A stretch of 64,000 bases of DNA. Origin: Acidimicrobiales bacterium. GTDB lineage: Bacteria > Actinomycetota > Acidimicrobiia > Acidimicrobiales > AC-14. Below the pieces are notes generated by a model that did no database searches, was not told the origin of the DNA, and saw only the letters and a list, made by a program, of their open reading frames with translations. The stretch covers positions 62,001 through 126,000 of the forward strand of contig JAODBK010000014.1 in assembly GCA_025463925.1 (NCBI GenBank), written 5' to 3'. Below are positions 8,516 through 15,778 of this stretch, one piece after another. How positions within the stretch are numbered: position 1 is the first letter of the stretch; the number at the start of each line of letters is the position of its first letter. The position numbers and the translations under genes were made by a program.

Positions 8516-8567
8516 CGGTTCTGTCCGCAGCTGCTGTCGCTCTGCGACAGCAGCGATGTCCAGAATC
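8516..8567. terminator. Strong hairpin between convergent genes (bidirectional terminator)
   Basis: GCTGCTGTCGC (8530-8540) and GCGACAGCAGC (8544-8554) form a perfect 11-bp stem with a TCT loop. Flanking GGTTCTG and CAGAATC extend the pairing imperfectly to about 52 bp. It lies between the convergent amidohydrolase and epimerase genes. A short CCACCACG-type direct repeat (about 8492-8513) precedes it. Confidence 0.7.
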
Positions 8568-9609
8568 AGGACGGGGAGGAGGGGGAGGGGGCGAGGGGGC
8601 CGACCTGCTTGGCGGTGAGGTGGCCGTCGGCGTGGAGCCAGCGGAGCATGTCGGCGACGGTGTCCCTGGTGGGGCGGAAGGTGACGCCGAGGTCCCGCTC
8701 GGTCGCGGACGAGTCACAGCGCACGCCGGTGGTGAGCGTGACCATGCCCTCGTGGGTGATCGGCTGGTTGATGCCGATGCGGGCCAGCGCGTCGCCGACC
8801 AGGCCCATGCCCCGCATGACGGCGACCGGCGCCGGCGGCAGCGGGAAGCGCCGGCCGGTCAGCGACCGCAGGATGTCGGCCAGCTCGCGAAGCGGCAGGA
8901 GCCGCCCGCCCACCAGGTACCGGCGCGGGCCCCGGCCGGGCTCGAGCACCCGCGCATGCACGTCGGCCACGTCACGCACGTCGACCGCCGGGAAGCCGCC
9001 GGAGGTGCCGGGCAGCACGCCGGCCTTCATGAACAGCACGACCGACGCCACGCCGTCGGTCATCGACGGGTCGTAGGGGCCCCACACGCCGCCGGGGTAC
9101 GTGATCGTCACCGGCGCGCCGTCGGCTTGCAGTGATCGCGCGTACGTCTCGGCGTCGGACTTCGACTTGGCGTAGCCCACGTTCGCCGGTGCGACCGGGG
9201 AGTCGGGCGTGAGCGTGGGGCCGCCCGGCACGAACAGCGCCGACACACTCGAGACGTAGACCACCGGGTCGAGCCCGGCCGCGACCGCGGCGCCCAGTAC
9301 CGCCTGCGTGCCGCCGACGTTCACCGCGTAGGCCTCGTCGGCGCGCTTGCGGTCCATTGCGACCAGCGCCGCGGTGTGCACCGCGGCGTCGCAGCCGTCG
9401 ACCGCGGCCTCGACCGCCCGCTCGTCGGTGACGTCGCCGATCGCGACATCGACCCGCTCGCCGGGCACGTCGACGCCGAGCCTGCTCAGGACGCGCGCCG
9501 CCTTGTCGGCGTCCCGCGCGAGCAGGCGGACGTCGTGACCGGCGCCGACGATCGCCGCGGTCGAGTGCGAGCCGACGAAGCCGGTGGCGCCGGTGACGAG
9601 GACCCGCAC
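8566..9609 (-). CDS. NAD-dependent epimerase/3beta-HSD-like extended SDR
   Basis: A 347-aa extended short-chain dehydrogenase. The NAD(P) motif TGATGFVGS is at residues 7-15. YAKSK (the YxxxK pair) follows NVGGTQAVLGA and VYVSSVSALF, as in 3beta-hydroxysteroid dehydrogenase/dihydroflavonol reductase relatives. It could reduce or oxidise a hydroxyl on a ring metabolite. GTG at 9609 begins one base after the stop of the degenerate adenylation protein. It is the last gene of a four-gene leftward operon. Confidence 0.82.
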   Translation of the reverse strand: MRVLVTGATGFVGSHSTAAIVGAGHDVRLLARDADKAARVLSRLGVDVPGERVDVAIGDVTDERAVEAAVDGCDAAVHTAALVAMDRKRADEAYAVNVGGTQAVLGAAVAAGLDPVVYVSSVSALFVPGGPTLTPDSPVAPANVGYAKSKSDAETYARSLQADGAPVTITYPGGVWGPYDPSMTDGVASVVLFMKAGVLPGTSGGFPAVDVRDVADVHARVLEPGRGPRRYLVGGRLLPLRELADILRSLTGRRFPLPPAPVAVMRGMGLVGDALARIGINQPITHEGMVTLTTGVRCDSSATERDLGVTFRPTRDTVADMLRWLHADGHLTAKQVGPLAPSPSSPS

Positions 9610-9610
9610 G

Positions 9611-10279
9611 TCAGTCGCGTTCGAGGCCGGACGCGGCGACGTCGATGAGCGTCTGCTCGACCGACAACCGCTTGCTCCACCCCCAGAACCCCGGCGGTGG
9701 CGCGCCCTCCTTCGACGCCGCCACCAGCTCGAGGACCCGCGTGTGGGTGAGCTCCTCGGTCGTCCACGAGCCGTCGGGTCCCGGCTCCACGATGACCTCG
9801 GCGATCTCGTCGGGCCGGCCGGGCACCTGGAACGGATCGGGTGGGTGCTTCAGCTCGAGCGCCTTCCACCACACGACGTCGGGCGCGTCGCCGACGACGC
9901 GCGCCGGGACCTTCGTCGCGTTCCACGCCTCCAGTCCCTCGCTGCACGCGATGACGAGCTTCGGCGCGGTGAGCCGCAACACACCGGCCAGGTCGTCGGT
10001 GGCGGCGGCCGGTGGCAGCACCACCGAGATCGCGCCGGCCTTCTGCACACCGACGTACGCGACCATCAGGTCACCGGGGTGGTTCTCGCAACAGAGCAGC
10101 GCGACCCGCTGACCGGGCTCGATGCCCATGGCGACCAGCGCCCGCCCGAGCCGGTTGCTGCGCTTGTCGAGGGTGCCGAACGTCAGCCGCTCGCCGCGCT
10201 CCATCTCGACCGCGACCGTCTCCGGCGCGGCCGCCGCCTGCGCCGTGACCAGCTCGCCGAGCAGGTGGCCCGTCGTCAT
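9611..10279 (-). CDS. Degenerate N-terminal half of an acyl-CoA ligase (AMP-binding-like)
   Basis: A 222-aa protein that aligns by eye with the first 200 or so residues of AMP-forming ligases (LTFGTLDKRSNRLGRALVAMG, AGAISVVLPPAAATDDLAGVL). It then stops: there is no large second subdomain, no A5-A8 motif and no C-terminal lid. Where ligases have TSGTTG-x-PKG this one reads EPGPDGSWTTEELTHTRVLE, so the ATP loop is lost too. The frame is intact. The ATG overlaps the upstream stop (ATGA) and the next start is 1 base away, so it is translated in a tight operon. It is either a decaying gene still in frame or a repurposed acyl-binding or regulatory subunit. Confidence 0.75.
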   Translation of the reverse strand: MTTGHLLGELVTAQAAAAPETVAVEMERGERLTFGTLDKRSNRLGRALVAMGIEPGQRVALLCCENHPGDLMVAYVGVQKAGAISVVLPPAAATDDLAGVLRLTAPKLVIACSEGLEAWNATKVPARVVGDAPDVVWWKALELKHPPDPFQVPGRPDEIAEVIVEPGPDGSWTTEELTHTRVLELVAASKEGAPPPGFWGWSKRLSVEQTLIDVAASGLERD

Positions 10280-10854
10280 CCCGGGCGATGGTACCGGTCG
10301 ACCACCACGTGCTCCCTGGTGATCACCCGCCAGCCCTTCGGCCGGTTGATGAATCGCCGGACGTCCTCGCCGACGATGCGACGGCCCTCCTCGGAGTCGT
10401 ACATCCGCTCGTTCAGGTCCTCCATCGACCAGAACGACAGCTCGGCGATGCCGTCGAACTCGCCGGCGTCGCCGACGGTGTCGACCAGCGGTTCGACGAT
10501 GACGTTCTGGCAGTAGCGGACGATGGCCGGATGGTGGATCTTGGCCAGCGGCCCGTGCACCTCGCGCCAGTGGCGCGCGAACTCGGCTCGGTCGAGGCCC
10601 TCGGCTCGCTGGATGAAGGAGATCCGCTTGACGCCGGGCGACGGCTCGCCGGCCGGCCACGTGCGCTCGTAGTCCCATTGCCGCGTCGGCTCGACGTGCC
10701 AAGCCTGGACGACGCCGTCGAGTTGCCGCGCCGCGTCGTCGTCGACCTCGGCCATGGTGAGCCAGGGGCCCTCCTCGAGCGGCTCGTTGTCCGTCCAGGC
10801 CCGCGCGCCGGCGACGGGTGACAGTCGCGCGCCCGACACCATGACGACGTTCAT
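10276..10854 (-). CDS. EthD-domain protein
   Basis: A 192-aa protein. The C-terminal half carries an EthD-type dimeric alpha/beta barrel (KRISFIQRAEGLDRAEFARH, then WREVHGPLAKIHHPAIVRYC), seen in small decarboxylases, dehydratases and P450-associated proteins. The N-terminal half may be a degenerate second copy. ATG at 10854 overlaps the SDR stop (ATGA) and its own stop overlaps the next start, so the three are tightly coupled. The function is unknown; a ring-modifying lyase/isomerase role is plausible. Confidence 0.75.
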   Translation of the reverse strand: MNVVMVSGARLSPVAGARAWTDNEPLEEGPWLTMAEVDDDAARQLDGVVQAWHVEPTRQWDYERTWPAGEPSPGVKRISFIQRAEGLDRAEFARHWREVHGPLAKIHHPAIVRYCQNVIVEPLVDTVGDAGEFDGIAELSFWSMEDLNERMYDSEEGRRIVGEDVRRFINRPKGWRVITREHVVVDRYHRPG

Positions 10855-11615
10855 CCCAGGGTGAGCGCTCGCACCGCGGAGGAGCCGCCGTCGACCGGAA
10901 GGGTGACGCCGCTGATCGTCTCTGCTTGGCGCGACGCGAGGAACACCACCGCGTACGCCACGTCGGTCGCGGTGGTCAGGCGGGTGAGGTGCTGGGCTTC
11001 GAGCCGGGCCATGCGGTCCGGCGTGGACCCGGCGTCGCGCCGCTCGTGGAGGATGTAGCCGGGCTGGACCGTGTTGCAGCGGACGCCCTGCCGCGCGAAG
11101 TCCATGGTGATCGATCGCGACAGGCCGTTGAGCCCGGCCTTGGCGGCGGCGTACGCGGCCAGGCCGGGGCTGGCCCGCTCGGCGGCTCGCGACGACACGT
11201 TGACGATCGCGCCGTGGCCCGCGGCGAGCATGTCGGGGATCACCAGCCGGCACATCGTCGCCGCCGCCACCAGGTCCAGCCGCAGCACCGCCTCGAAGTC
11301 GGCCGCGGTGACGTCGGTGACGGGGCCATCGTGCACGCCGTCGCCGATGACCGCGTTGTTCACCAGCACGGTGACCGGCCCGAACCGCTCGGCGGCCGCG
11401 TCGACGAGTGCGTCGCACTCCCGCTCGACGGTGAGGTCGGCGGCGATGAACGCGCTGCCGTCGATGCTGGCCGCGACCGCCTCGCCGCGCTCGCGGTGCC
11501 GCCCGGTGACGACCACCGACGCGCCCTCGCTCGCCATCAGCCGGGCGATCTCGCGGCCGAGGCCGGCGGTCGATCCGGTGACGATCGCGACCTCTCCCTC
11601 CAGGCGGCCGGTCAC
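10851..11615 (-). CDS. Short-chain dehydrogenase/reductase (SDR)
   Basis: A 254-aa classical SDR: TGSTAGLGREIA for NAD(P), VLVNNAVIGDG, catalytic Ser in VNVSSRAAE, AYAAAKAG as YxxxK, and a VDGGSSAV tail. I chose GTG at 11615 because TAGCAT lies 7 nt upstream (leaderless pattern). The longer frame would overlap the divergent promoter. It heads the operon SDR-EthD-adenylation half-protein-epimerase. The likely role is hydroxyl/ketone interconversion on a CoA or ring intermediate. Confidence 0.83.
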   Translation of the reverse strand: MTGRLEGEVAIVTGSTAGLGREIARLMASEGASVVVTGRHRERGEAVAASIDGSAFIAADLTVERECDALVDAAAERFGPVTVLVNNAVIGDGVHDGPVTDVTAADFEAVLRLDLVAAATMCRLVIPDMLAAGHGAIVNVSSRAAERASPGLAAYAAAKAGLNGLSRSITMDFARQGVRCNTVQPGYILHERRDAGSTPDRMARLEAQHLTRLTTATDVAYAVVFLASRQAETISGVTLPVDGGSSAVRALTLG

Positions 11616-11622
11616 GGGGCGG

Positions 11623-11628
11623 ATGCTA
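11623..11628 (-). promoter_or_regulatory. Candidate -10 (TAGCAT), leaderless SDR transcript
   Basis: On the minus strand TAGCAT is 7 nt before the GTG at 11615. No Shine-Dalgarno sequence is present in between. Confidence 0.45.
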
Positions 11629-11686
11629 ACGTCTGACGCCCTTTCAGAAGAGCGGGCGTTCGATGGGAGCACGAGGAGCAACGTCG

Positions 11687-12592
11687 TTGGGGAACTACCT
11701 GCAGGGCAAGTCGATCGTGGTCACGGGCGCGGGCAGCGGCATCGGCCGCGCCGTGGCGATCGCCTGCGCGGCCGAGGGCGCCAGTGTCGTGGTGGCGGAC
11801 TACGGCGTGGGCATCGCCGGCGAGGATCCGACGAGCGAGGTGGCCGACGCGGTCGTCGAGGAGATCACCGGCGCCGGCGGCACCGCGATCGCCGTCGCCG
11901 ACACCGTCACGTCGATGGCGGGCGGCGCCCGCATGGTGCAGGCCGCGGTCGACAAGTTCGGGAAGATCGACGGCGTCGTCTGCGTCGCCGGCATCCTGCG
12001 CGAGCGGATGTTCTTCAACATGGCCGAGAACGAGTTCGATCCCGTGGTGGAGACGCACCTGAAGGGCCACTTCACCGTCATGCGGGCCGCGGCGCCGTTC
12101 ATGAAGGAGCAGAAGTCGGGGGCCATGGTCGCGTTCACGTCCGGCGCGTACGCCGGCAGCGTCGCCCAGGCCAACTACTCGGCGGCCAAGGGCGGCATCG
12201 TCTCGCTGGCTCGCAGCGTCGCCGCCGGCATGCACCGCTACGGCGTGACGGCCAACGTGATCGCGCCGGTCGCCCGCACCCGCATGTCGATGAACGTGCC
12301 GACCGAGCTCGACATGGGCGAGCCCGAGGACGTGGCGCCGCTCGTCGTCTTCCTGCTGAGCGACCAGGCGACGCACATCACCGGCCAGGTCTACACCGCC
12401 AACGGCGGCAAGATCGCGGTGTGGAACCAGCCGGTCGAGGTCCGCGAGATGGCGAAGGACGGGCGTTGGACGCCCGAGGAGATCGAGGCGCGCATCGACG
12501 GCGAGGTCGGCCAGGAGAAGATGGGCCTCATCGAGCGGCTCGACCAGATGAAGGCGGCGGCGGACGCGAACGCCCAGCCCAACAAGAAGTAG
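11687..12592 (+). CDS. SDR of the Hsd4/multifunctional-enzyme dehydrogenase type
   Basis: A 301-aa SDR of the D-3-hydroxyacyl-CoA dehydrogenase (Hsd4A/17beta-HSD4) type: TGAGSGIGRAVAIACAAEGA, the loop insert DYGVGIAGEDPTSE, NYSAAKGG as YxxxK, and a long tail (GKIAVWNQPVEVREMAKDGR) seen in steroid side-chain dehydrogenases. It should oxidise a 3-hydroxyacyl-CoA. I prefer TTG at 11687 because GAGGAG sits 8 nt upstream and the protein then starts like its relatives. An in-frame ATG at 11663 would add eight residues. It opens the rightward operon that continues with FadE30 and IpdF. Confidence 0.83.
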   Translation: MGNYLQGKSIVVTGAGSGIGRAVAIACAAEGASVVVADYGVGIAGEDPTSEVADAVVEEITGAGGTAIAVADTVTSMAGGARMVQAAVDKFGKIDGVVCVAGILRERMFFNMAENEFDPVVETHLKGHFTVMRAAAPFMKEQKSGAMVAFTSGAYAGSVAQANYSAAKGGIVSLARSVAAGMHRYGVTANVIAPVARTRMSMNVPTELDMGEPEDVAPLVVFLLSDQATHITGQVYTANGGKIAVWNQPVEVREMAKDGRWTPEEIEARIDGEVGQEKMGLIERLDQMKAAADANAQPNKK

Positions 12593-12597
12593 CGCGC

Positions 12598-13752
12598 TTG
12601 GACTTCCGGGAGTCGGCCGAGGAGCAGTCGTTCCGGGTCGAAGCCCGCGAATGGCTCGGCGACCACCTCGTCGGTGAGTTCGCGGACGCGCGCGGCCTGG
12701 GCGGCCTCGGGCGCGAGCACGAGGGCTTCGACGTCCGGCTGGCGTGGGAGCAGCTGCTGGGCAAGGCCGGGTGGACGTGCCTCGGCTGGCCGGCCGGGCA
12801 CGGCGGCCGGGGCGCCACCGTCGCCGAGCAGGTGATCTGGGCCGAGGAGTACACCCGCGCGCAGGCGCCGGCCCGGGTCAACCACATCGCCGAGCAGTTG
12901 CTCGGTCCGACGATCATCGCGTTCGGCACGCCGCAGCAGCAGCGCCGGTTCCTGCCGCCGATCGTGCGGGCCGAGGAGCTGTGGTGCCAGGGCTACTCGG
13001 AGCCCGACGCCGGGTCCGACCTCGCCAACGTCAAGACGCGGGCGGTGCTGGACGGCGACGAGTGGGTGGTCACCGGGCAGAAGGTGTGGACGTCACTGGC
13101 GCCGTGGGCCCAGTGGTGCTTCGTCGTGTGCCGCACCAACGCGGGCGCGGCGAAGCACAAGGGCCTGTCGTATCTCCTGGTGCCGATGGACCAACCCGGC
13201 ATCGAGATCCGCCCGATCGAGCAGATGACCGGCGGCTCGGAGTTCAACGAGGTGTTCTTCGACGGCGCCCGCACCGCGCGCGAGCACGTCGTCGGCGAGG
13301 TCGACGACGGGTGGCGCGTCGCCATGGGGACACTCGGGTTCGAGCGCGGCGTGTCGACGCTCGCCAACCAGATCGGGTACGAGGCCGAGTTCGCCACCGT
13401 GCTGGCGCTGGCCCGCCGCACCGGGAAGTCCCGCGACCCGGTGCTGCGCCAGCGGTTGGCCGACGCGTGGATCGGGCTGCGCCTGATCCGGCTCAACGCG
13501 CTGCGCACGATGAGCACCGAGACGCCGGGACCGGAGGCGTCGATCGGCAAGCTGCAGTGGGCCTCGTGGCACCGCAGCTTCGGCGAGTTGGCGGTCGACG
13601 TCGCCGGCGCCGACATCGACCGGCCGGAGCACGACGACCTCCGCACCATCTTCCTGTTCTCGCGTGCCGACACGATCTACGGCGGGTCGAACCAGATCCA
13701 GCGCAACGTCATCGGTGAGCGAGTGCTCGGCCTGCCGAAGGAGCCGGCGTGA
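12598..13752 (+). CDS. fadE30: FadE30-like acyl-CoA dehydrogenase (HIP-CoA dehydrogenase)
   Basis: A 384-aa acyl-CoA dehydrogenase. Long stretches match my recollection of mycobacterial FadE30, for example GLGGLGREHE, FGTPQQQRRFLPPI, LWCQGYSEPDAGSDLA, TGQKVWTSLAPWAQWCFV and IYGGSNQIQRNVIGERVLGL. The putative catalytic base is the Glu in GFERGVST. FadE30 dehydrogenates HIP-CoA, the two-ring product of steroid degradation. The start is an in-frame TTG at 12598, five bases after the SDR stop. The next gene is IpdF, its neighbour in M. tuberculosis too (Rv3560c/Rv3559c), overlapping by GTGA. Confidence 0.9.
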   Translation: MDFRESAEEQSFRVEAREWLGDHLVGEFADARGLGGLGREHEGFDVRLAWEQLLGKAGWTCLGWPAGHGGRGATVAEQVIWAEEYTRAQAPARVNHIAEQLLGPTIIAFGTPQQQRRFLPPIVRAEELWCQGYSEPDAGSDLANVKTRAVLDGDEWVVTGQKVWTSLAPWAQWCFVVCRTNAGAAKHKGLSYLLVPMDQPGIEIRPIEQMTGGSEFNEVFFDGARTAREHVVGEVDDGWRVAMGTLGFERGVSTLANQIGYEAEFATVLALARRTGKSRDPVLRQRLADAWIGLRLIRLNALRTMSTETPGPEASIGKLQWASWHRSFGELAVDVAGADIDRPEHDDLRTIFLFSRADTIYGGSNQIQRNVIGERVLGLPKEPA

Positions 13753-14528
13753 CCGCGGGGCCGACGGGCCCGCCGGGCCCGCCGGCGTACGTGCCGGGCC
13801 ACGGGCTGCTGGCCGGCAAGCGGGTGCTCGTCACCGCGGCCGCCGGAACCGGGATCGGCTTCGCGACCGCGCAGCGGGCCGTCGAGGAGGGCGCGTCCGT
13901 CGTCATCAGCGACAAGCACGAGACGCGCCTCGCCGAATCGGCGAGCCGCCTGGGAGTGCCGGGCATCCCATGCGACGTCACCGACGAGGCCAGCGTGTCG
14001 TCGCTGTTCGCGTCGGTCGCCGCCGACGGCCCGATCGACGTGCTCGTCAACAACGCCGGACTCGGCGGCACCGCCGAGGTCGTCGACATGACCGACGAGC
14101 AGTGGTCCACGGTGCTCGACGTCACCCTCAACGGCACCTTCCGCTGCACCCGCGCCGGGCTGCGCCACATGGTGCCGCGCGGCAAGGGTGTGATCGTCAA
14201 CAACGCGTCGGTGATCGGGTGGCGGGCCCAGGCCGGCCAGGCGCACTACGCCGCGGCGAAGGCCGGCGTCATGGCGCTCACGCGGTGCGCCGCCATCGAG
14301 GCGGCGCCCCACGGCGTTCGCATCAACGCGGTCGCGCCCAGCCTCGCCATGCACCCGTTCCTGTCGAAGGTGACGACCGACGAGCTGCTCGACGAGCTGA
14401 CCCGGCGCGAGGCGTTCGGCCGGGCCGCCGAGCCGTGGGAGGTCGCCAACGTCATCGTGTTCCTCGCCAGCGACTACTCGTCGTACATGACCGGCGAGGT
14501 CGTCTCGGTCTCCAGCCAGCATCCGTGA
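13749..14528 (+). CDS. ipdF: IpdF-like hydroxy-HIC-CoA dehydrogenase (SDR)
   Basis: A 259-aa SDR closely resembling IpdF (Rv3559c): the unusual nucleotide loop VTAAAGTGIGFATA, VVISDKHETRL, VLVNNAGLGGTAEVVDMTD, NNASVIGWRAQ, HYAAAKAGVMALTRC and the ending VVSVSSQHP. IpdF oxidises the ring hydroxyl of a HIP-derived CoA thioester before ring opening. The GTG start overlaps the FadE30 stop. The N-terminus has an extra Gly/Pro-rich stretch (GPTGPPGPPAYVPGH). The downstream MaoC-like gene overlaps by 4 bp. Confidence 0.92.
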   Translation: MTAGPTGPPGPPAYVPGHGLLAGKRVLVTAAAGTGIGFATAQRAVEEGASVVISDKHETRLAESASRLGVPGIPCDVTDEASVSSLFASVAADGPIDVLVNNAGLGGTAEVVDMTDEQWSTVLDVTLNGTFRCTRAGLRHMVPRGKGVIVNNASVIGWRAQAGQAHYAAAKAGVMALTRCAAIEAAPHGVRINAVAPSLAMHPFLSKVTTDELLDELTRREAFGRAAEPWEVANVIVFLASDYSSYMTGEVVSVSSQHP

Positions 14529-14914
14529 GGATCATCGACGGGCTCGACGAGCTGACCGCCGCGGTCGGCGCCGATCTCGGCGCCACCGATTGGGTCGACG
14601 TCGACCAGTCGAGCATCGACCGGTTCTGCGACGCCGCCGGTGACGCGACGTTCTTCGCGGTCGCGCTGACCAACGGGCTGATGCCGCAGTTGCTCGACGT
14701 GCGCGGCGTCGCGATGGGCGTCAACTACGGCACGAATCGCATCGCCCTAGGCGCGCCGGTGACCGCGGGATCGCGGGTGCGGGCCGCGGCGGTGATCGCG
14801 GCGTGCGAGCAGGTGAAGGGCGGCGTGCAGGCGACGGTCCGCATCACCGTCGAGGTCGACGGCCGCGACGAGCCGGCGTGCGTGGTGGAGGCGCTGAGCC
14901 GCTACGTCGCCTGA
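14525..14914 (+). CDS. MaoC-like hotdog protein lacking the hydratase catalytic segment
   Basis: A 129-aa protein with MaoC/R-hydratase features on both sides of a gap: GLDELTAAVGADLGATDWVD at the start, then MGVNYGTNRIALGAPVTAGS and VVEALSRYVA at the end. In normal family members a segment of about 20 residues with the catalytic Asp and His (pattern H-x-D-P-x..GPFG-x-TIAHG) follows AGD. Here DAAGDAT runs directly into FFAVALTNGLMPQLL, so those residues are absent. The frame is intact and coupled (GTGA) to ipdF. It may be a non-catalytic partner subunit or an in-frame deletion product. Its 3' end overlaps the convergent SDR by 13 bp. Confidence 0.8.
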   Translation: MRIIDGLDELTAAVGADLGATDWVDVDQSSIDRFCDAAGDATFFAVALTNGLMPQLLDVRGVAMGVNYGTNRIALGAPVTAGSRVRAAAVIAACEQVKGGVQATVRITVEVDGRDEPACVVEALSRYVA

Positions 14915-15681
14915 TCGCCGGTGTTGGCGGCGTCGAGGTACGACGGCTTCTCGCCGCCGCCGTGGACGACGATCTCGGCGCCGCTCACGTAGCTCGCGAG
15001 TGGCGACGCGAGGAAGAGGCACACGTCGCCGATGTCCTCGGGCTCGGCCAGCCGGCCGAGCGGCACCGTGGCGCCGACCGCTGCGATCCCCGCCTCGTCG
15101 CCGTAGTAGAGGTGCGACTGCTCGGTGCGGACCATGCCGGCGGTCACCGCGTTGACGCGGACCTTCGGCGCCCACTCGACCGCGAGGGTCTGGGTGAGGT
15201 TGAGCAGCCCGGCCTTGGCCGCGCCGTAGGCGGCCGAGTTCGGCGAAGGCCGCCGGCCGCTGACGCTGGCGATGTTGACGATGCTGCCGCCGTCGGTTTG
15301 CGCCTGCATCACCGCATTTGCCCGTTGCGCCATCACGAGCGGCGCCACCAGATTGAGCGTGATGATCGCGGCCGAGAACTTCGGCGAGACGGTTGCCGAG
15401 TCGGCCGGCGGTGAGCCGCCGGCGTTGTTGACCAGCACGTCGAGCCGGCCGTGGCGCTCGACGCAGGTGGCCACGACCCGTTCGGCGTCGTCGGGGTCAC
15501 GGACGTCGGCGGCCACGAACGACATGTGGTCGGGCAGCGACGCCTCGGGCTCGTGGCGGGCGCAGACCACGACCCACGCGCCAGCCACCCGGAAGCGTTC
15601 GGCGATCCCGCGGCCGACCCCCTTCGTCCCACCGGTGACGATGACGGCGCGTCCGCTGAGATCGAGCGGGTCGTCGGCCAC
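14902..15681 (-). CDS. SDR beside echA20 (Rv3549c-type)
   Basis: A 259-aa classical SDR: VTGGTKGVGRGIAERF, VLVNNAGGSPPADSA, NIASVSGRRPSPNSAAYGAA with YGAAK as YxxxK. It is divergent from echA20, as is Rv3549c in M. tuberculosis, and of the same length if started at the GTG at 15681. That start has TACGTT 7 nt upstream (leaderless pattern). A TTG at 15690 is the alternative. It probably acts on a ring-opened CoA intermediate; the exact step is not assigned. Confidence 0.83.
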   Translation of the reverse strand: MADDPLDLSGRAVIVTGGTKGVGRGIAERFRVAGAWVVVCARHEPEASLPDHMSFVAADVRDPDDAERVVATCVERHGRLDVLVNNAGGSPPADSATVSPKFSAAIITLNLVAPLVMAQRANAVMQAQTDGGSIVNIASVSGRRPSPNSAAYGAAKAGLLNLTQTLAVEWAPKVRVNAVTAGMVRTEQSHLYYGDEAGIAAVGATVPLGRLAEPEDIGDVCLFLASPLASYVSGAEIVVHGGGEKPSYLDAANTGDQAT

Positions 15682-15688
15682 GGGCGTC

Positions 15689-15694
15689 AACGTA
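15689..15694 (-). promoter_or_regulatory. Candidate -10 (TACGTT) for the SDR
   Basis: Minus-strand TACGTT is 7 nt before the GTG at 15681, and its position favours that start over the TTG at 15690, which it overlaps. Confidence 0.4.
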
Positions 15695-15702
15695 GCGCCG
15701 CT

Positions 15703-15756
15703 CGGTTTCTGCCTCCCGCGACCGGCCGGTGAGGCCGGCCAATGGAGGCAGAACCG
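15703..15756. repeat. 54-bp imperfect palindrome in the SDR/echA20 divergent promoter
   Basis: The left arm CGGTTTCTGCCTCC (15703-15716) pairs with GGAGGCAGAACCG (15744-15756) with one bulged T. An inner GGCCGG/CCGGCC stem (15724-15729, 15735-15740) closes on TGAGG. It lies between the two divergent start codons and upstream of the echA20 -10. Operator, attenuator or interspersed repeat are all possible. Confidence 0.5.
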
Positions 15757-15763
15757 TGGCGGC

Positions 15764-15769
15764 TAGCCT
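15764..15769 (+). promoter_or_regulatory. Candidate -10 (TAGCCT) for echA20
   Basis: TAGCCT lies 9 nt before the ATG at 15779, with no ribosome site in between, which suggests a leaderless ipd operon transcript. Confidence 0.45.
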
Positions 15770-15778
15770 CATCGCCCC

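Noticed and set aside
10276-11418. 380-codon minus-strand frame joining the SDR region and the EthD protein
   Set aside because: Its first half is out of frame with the real SDR; the EthD protein starts at the ATG at 10854, which overlaps the SDR stop.
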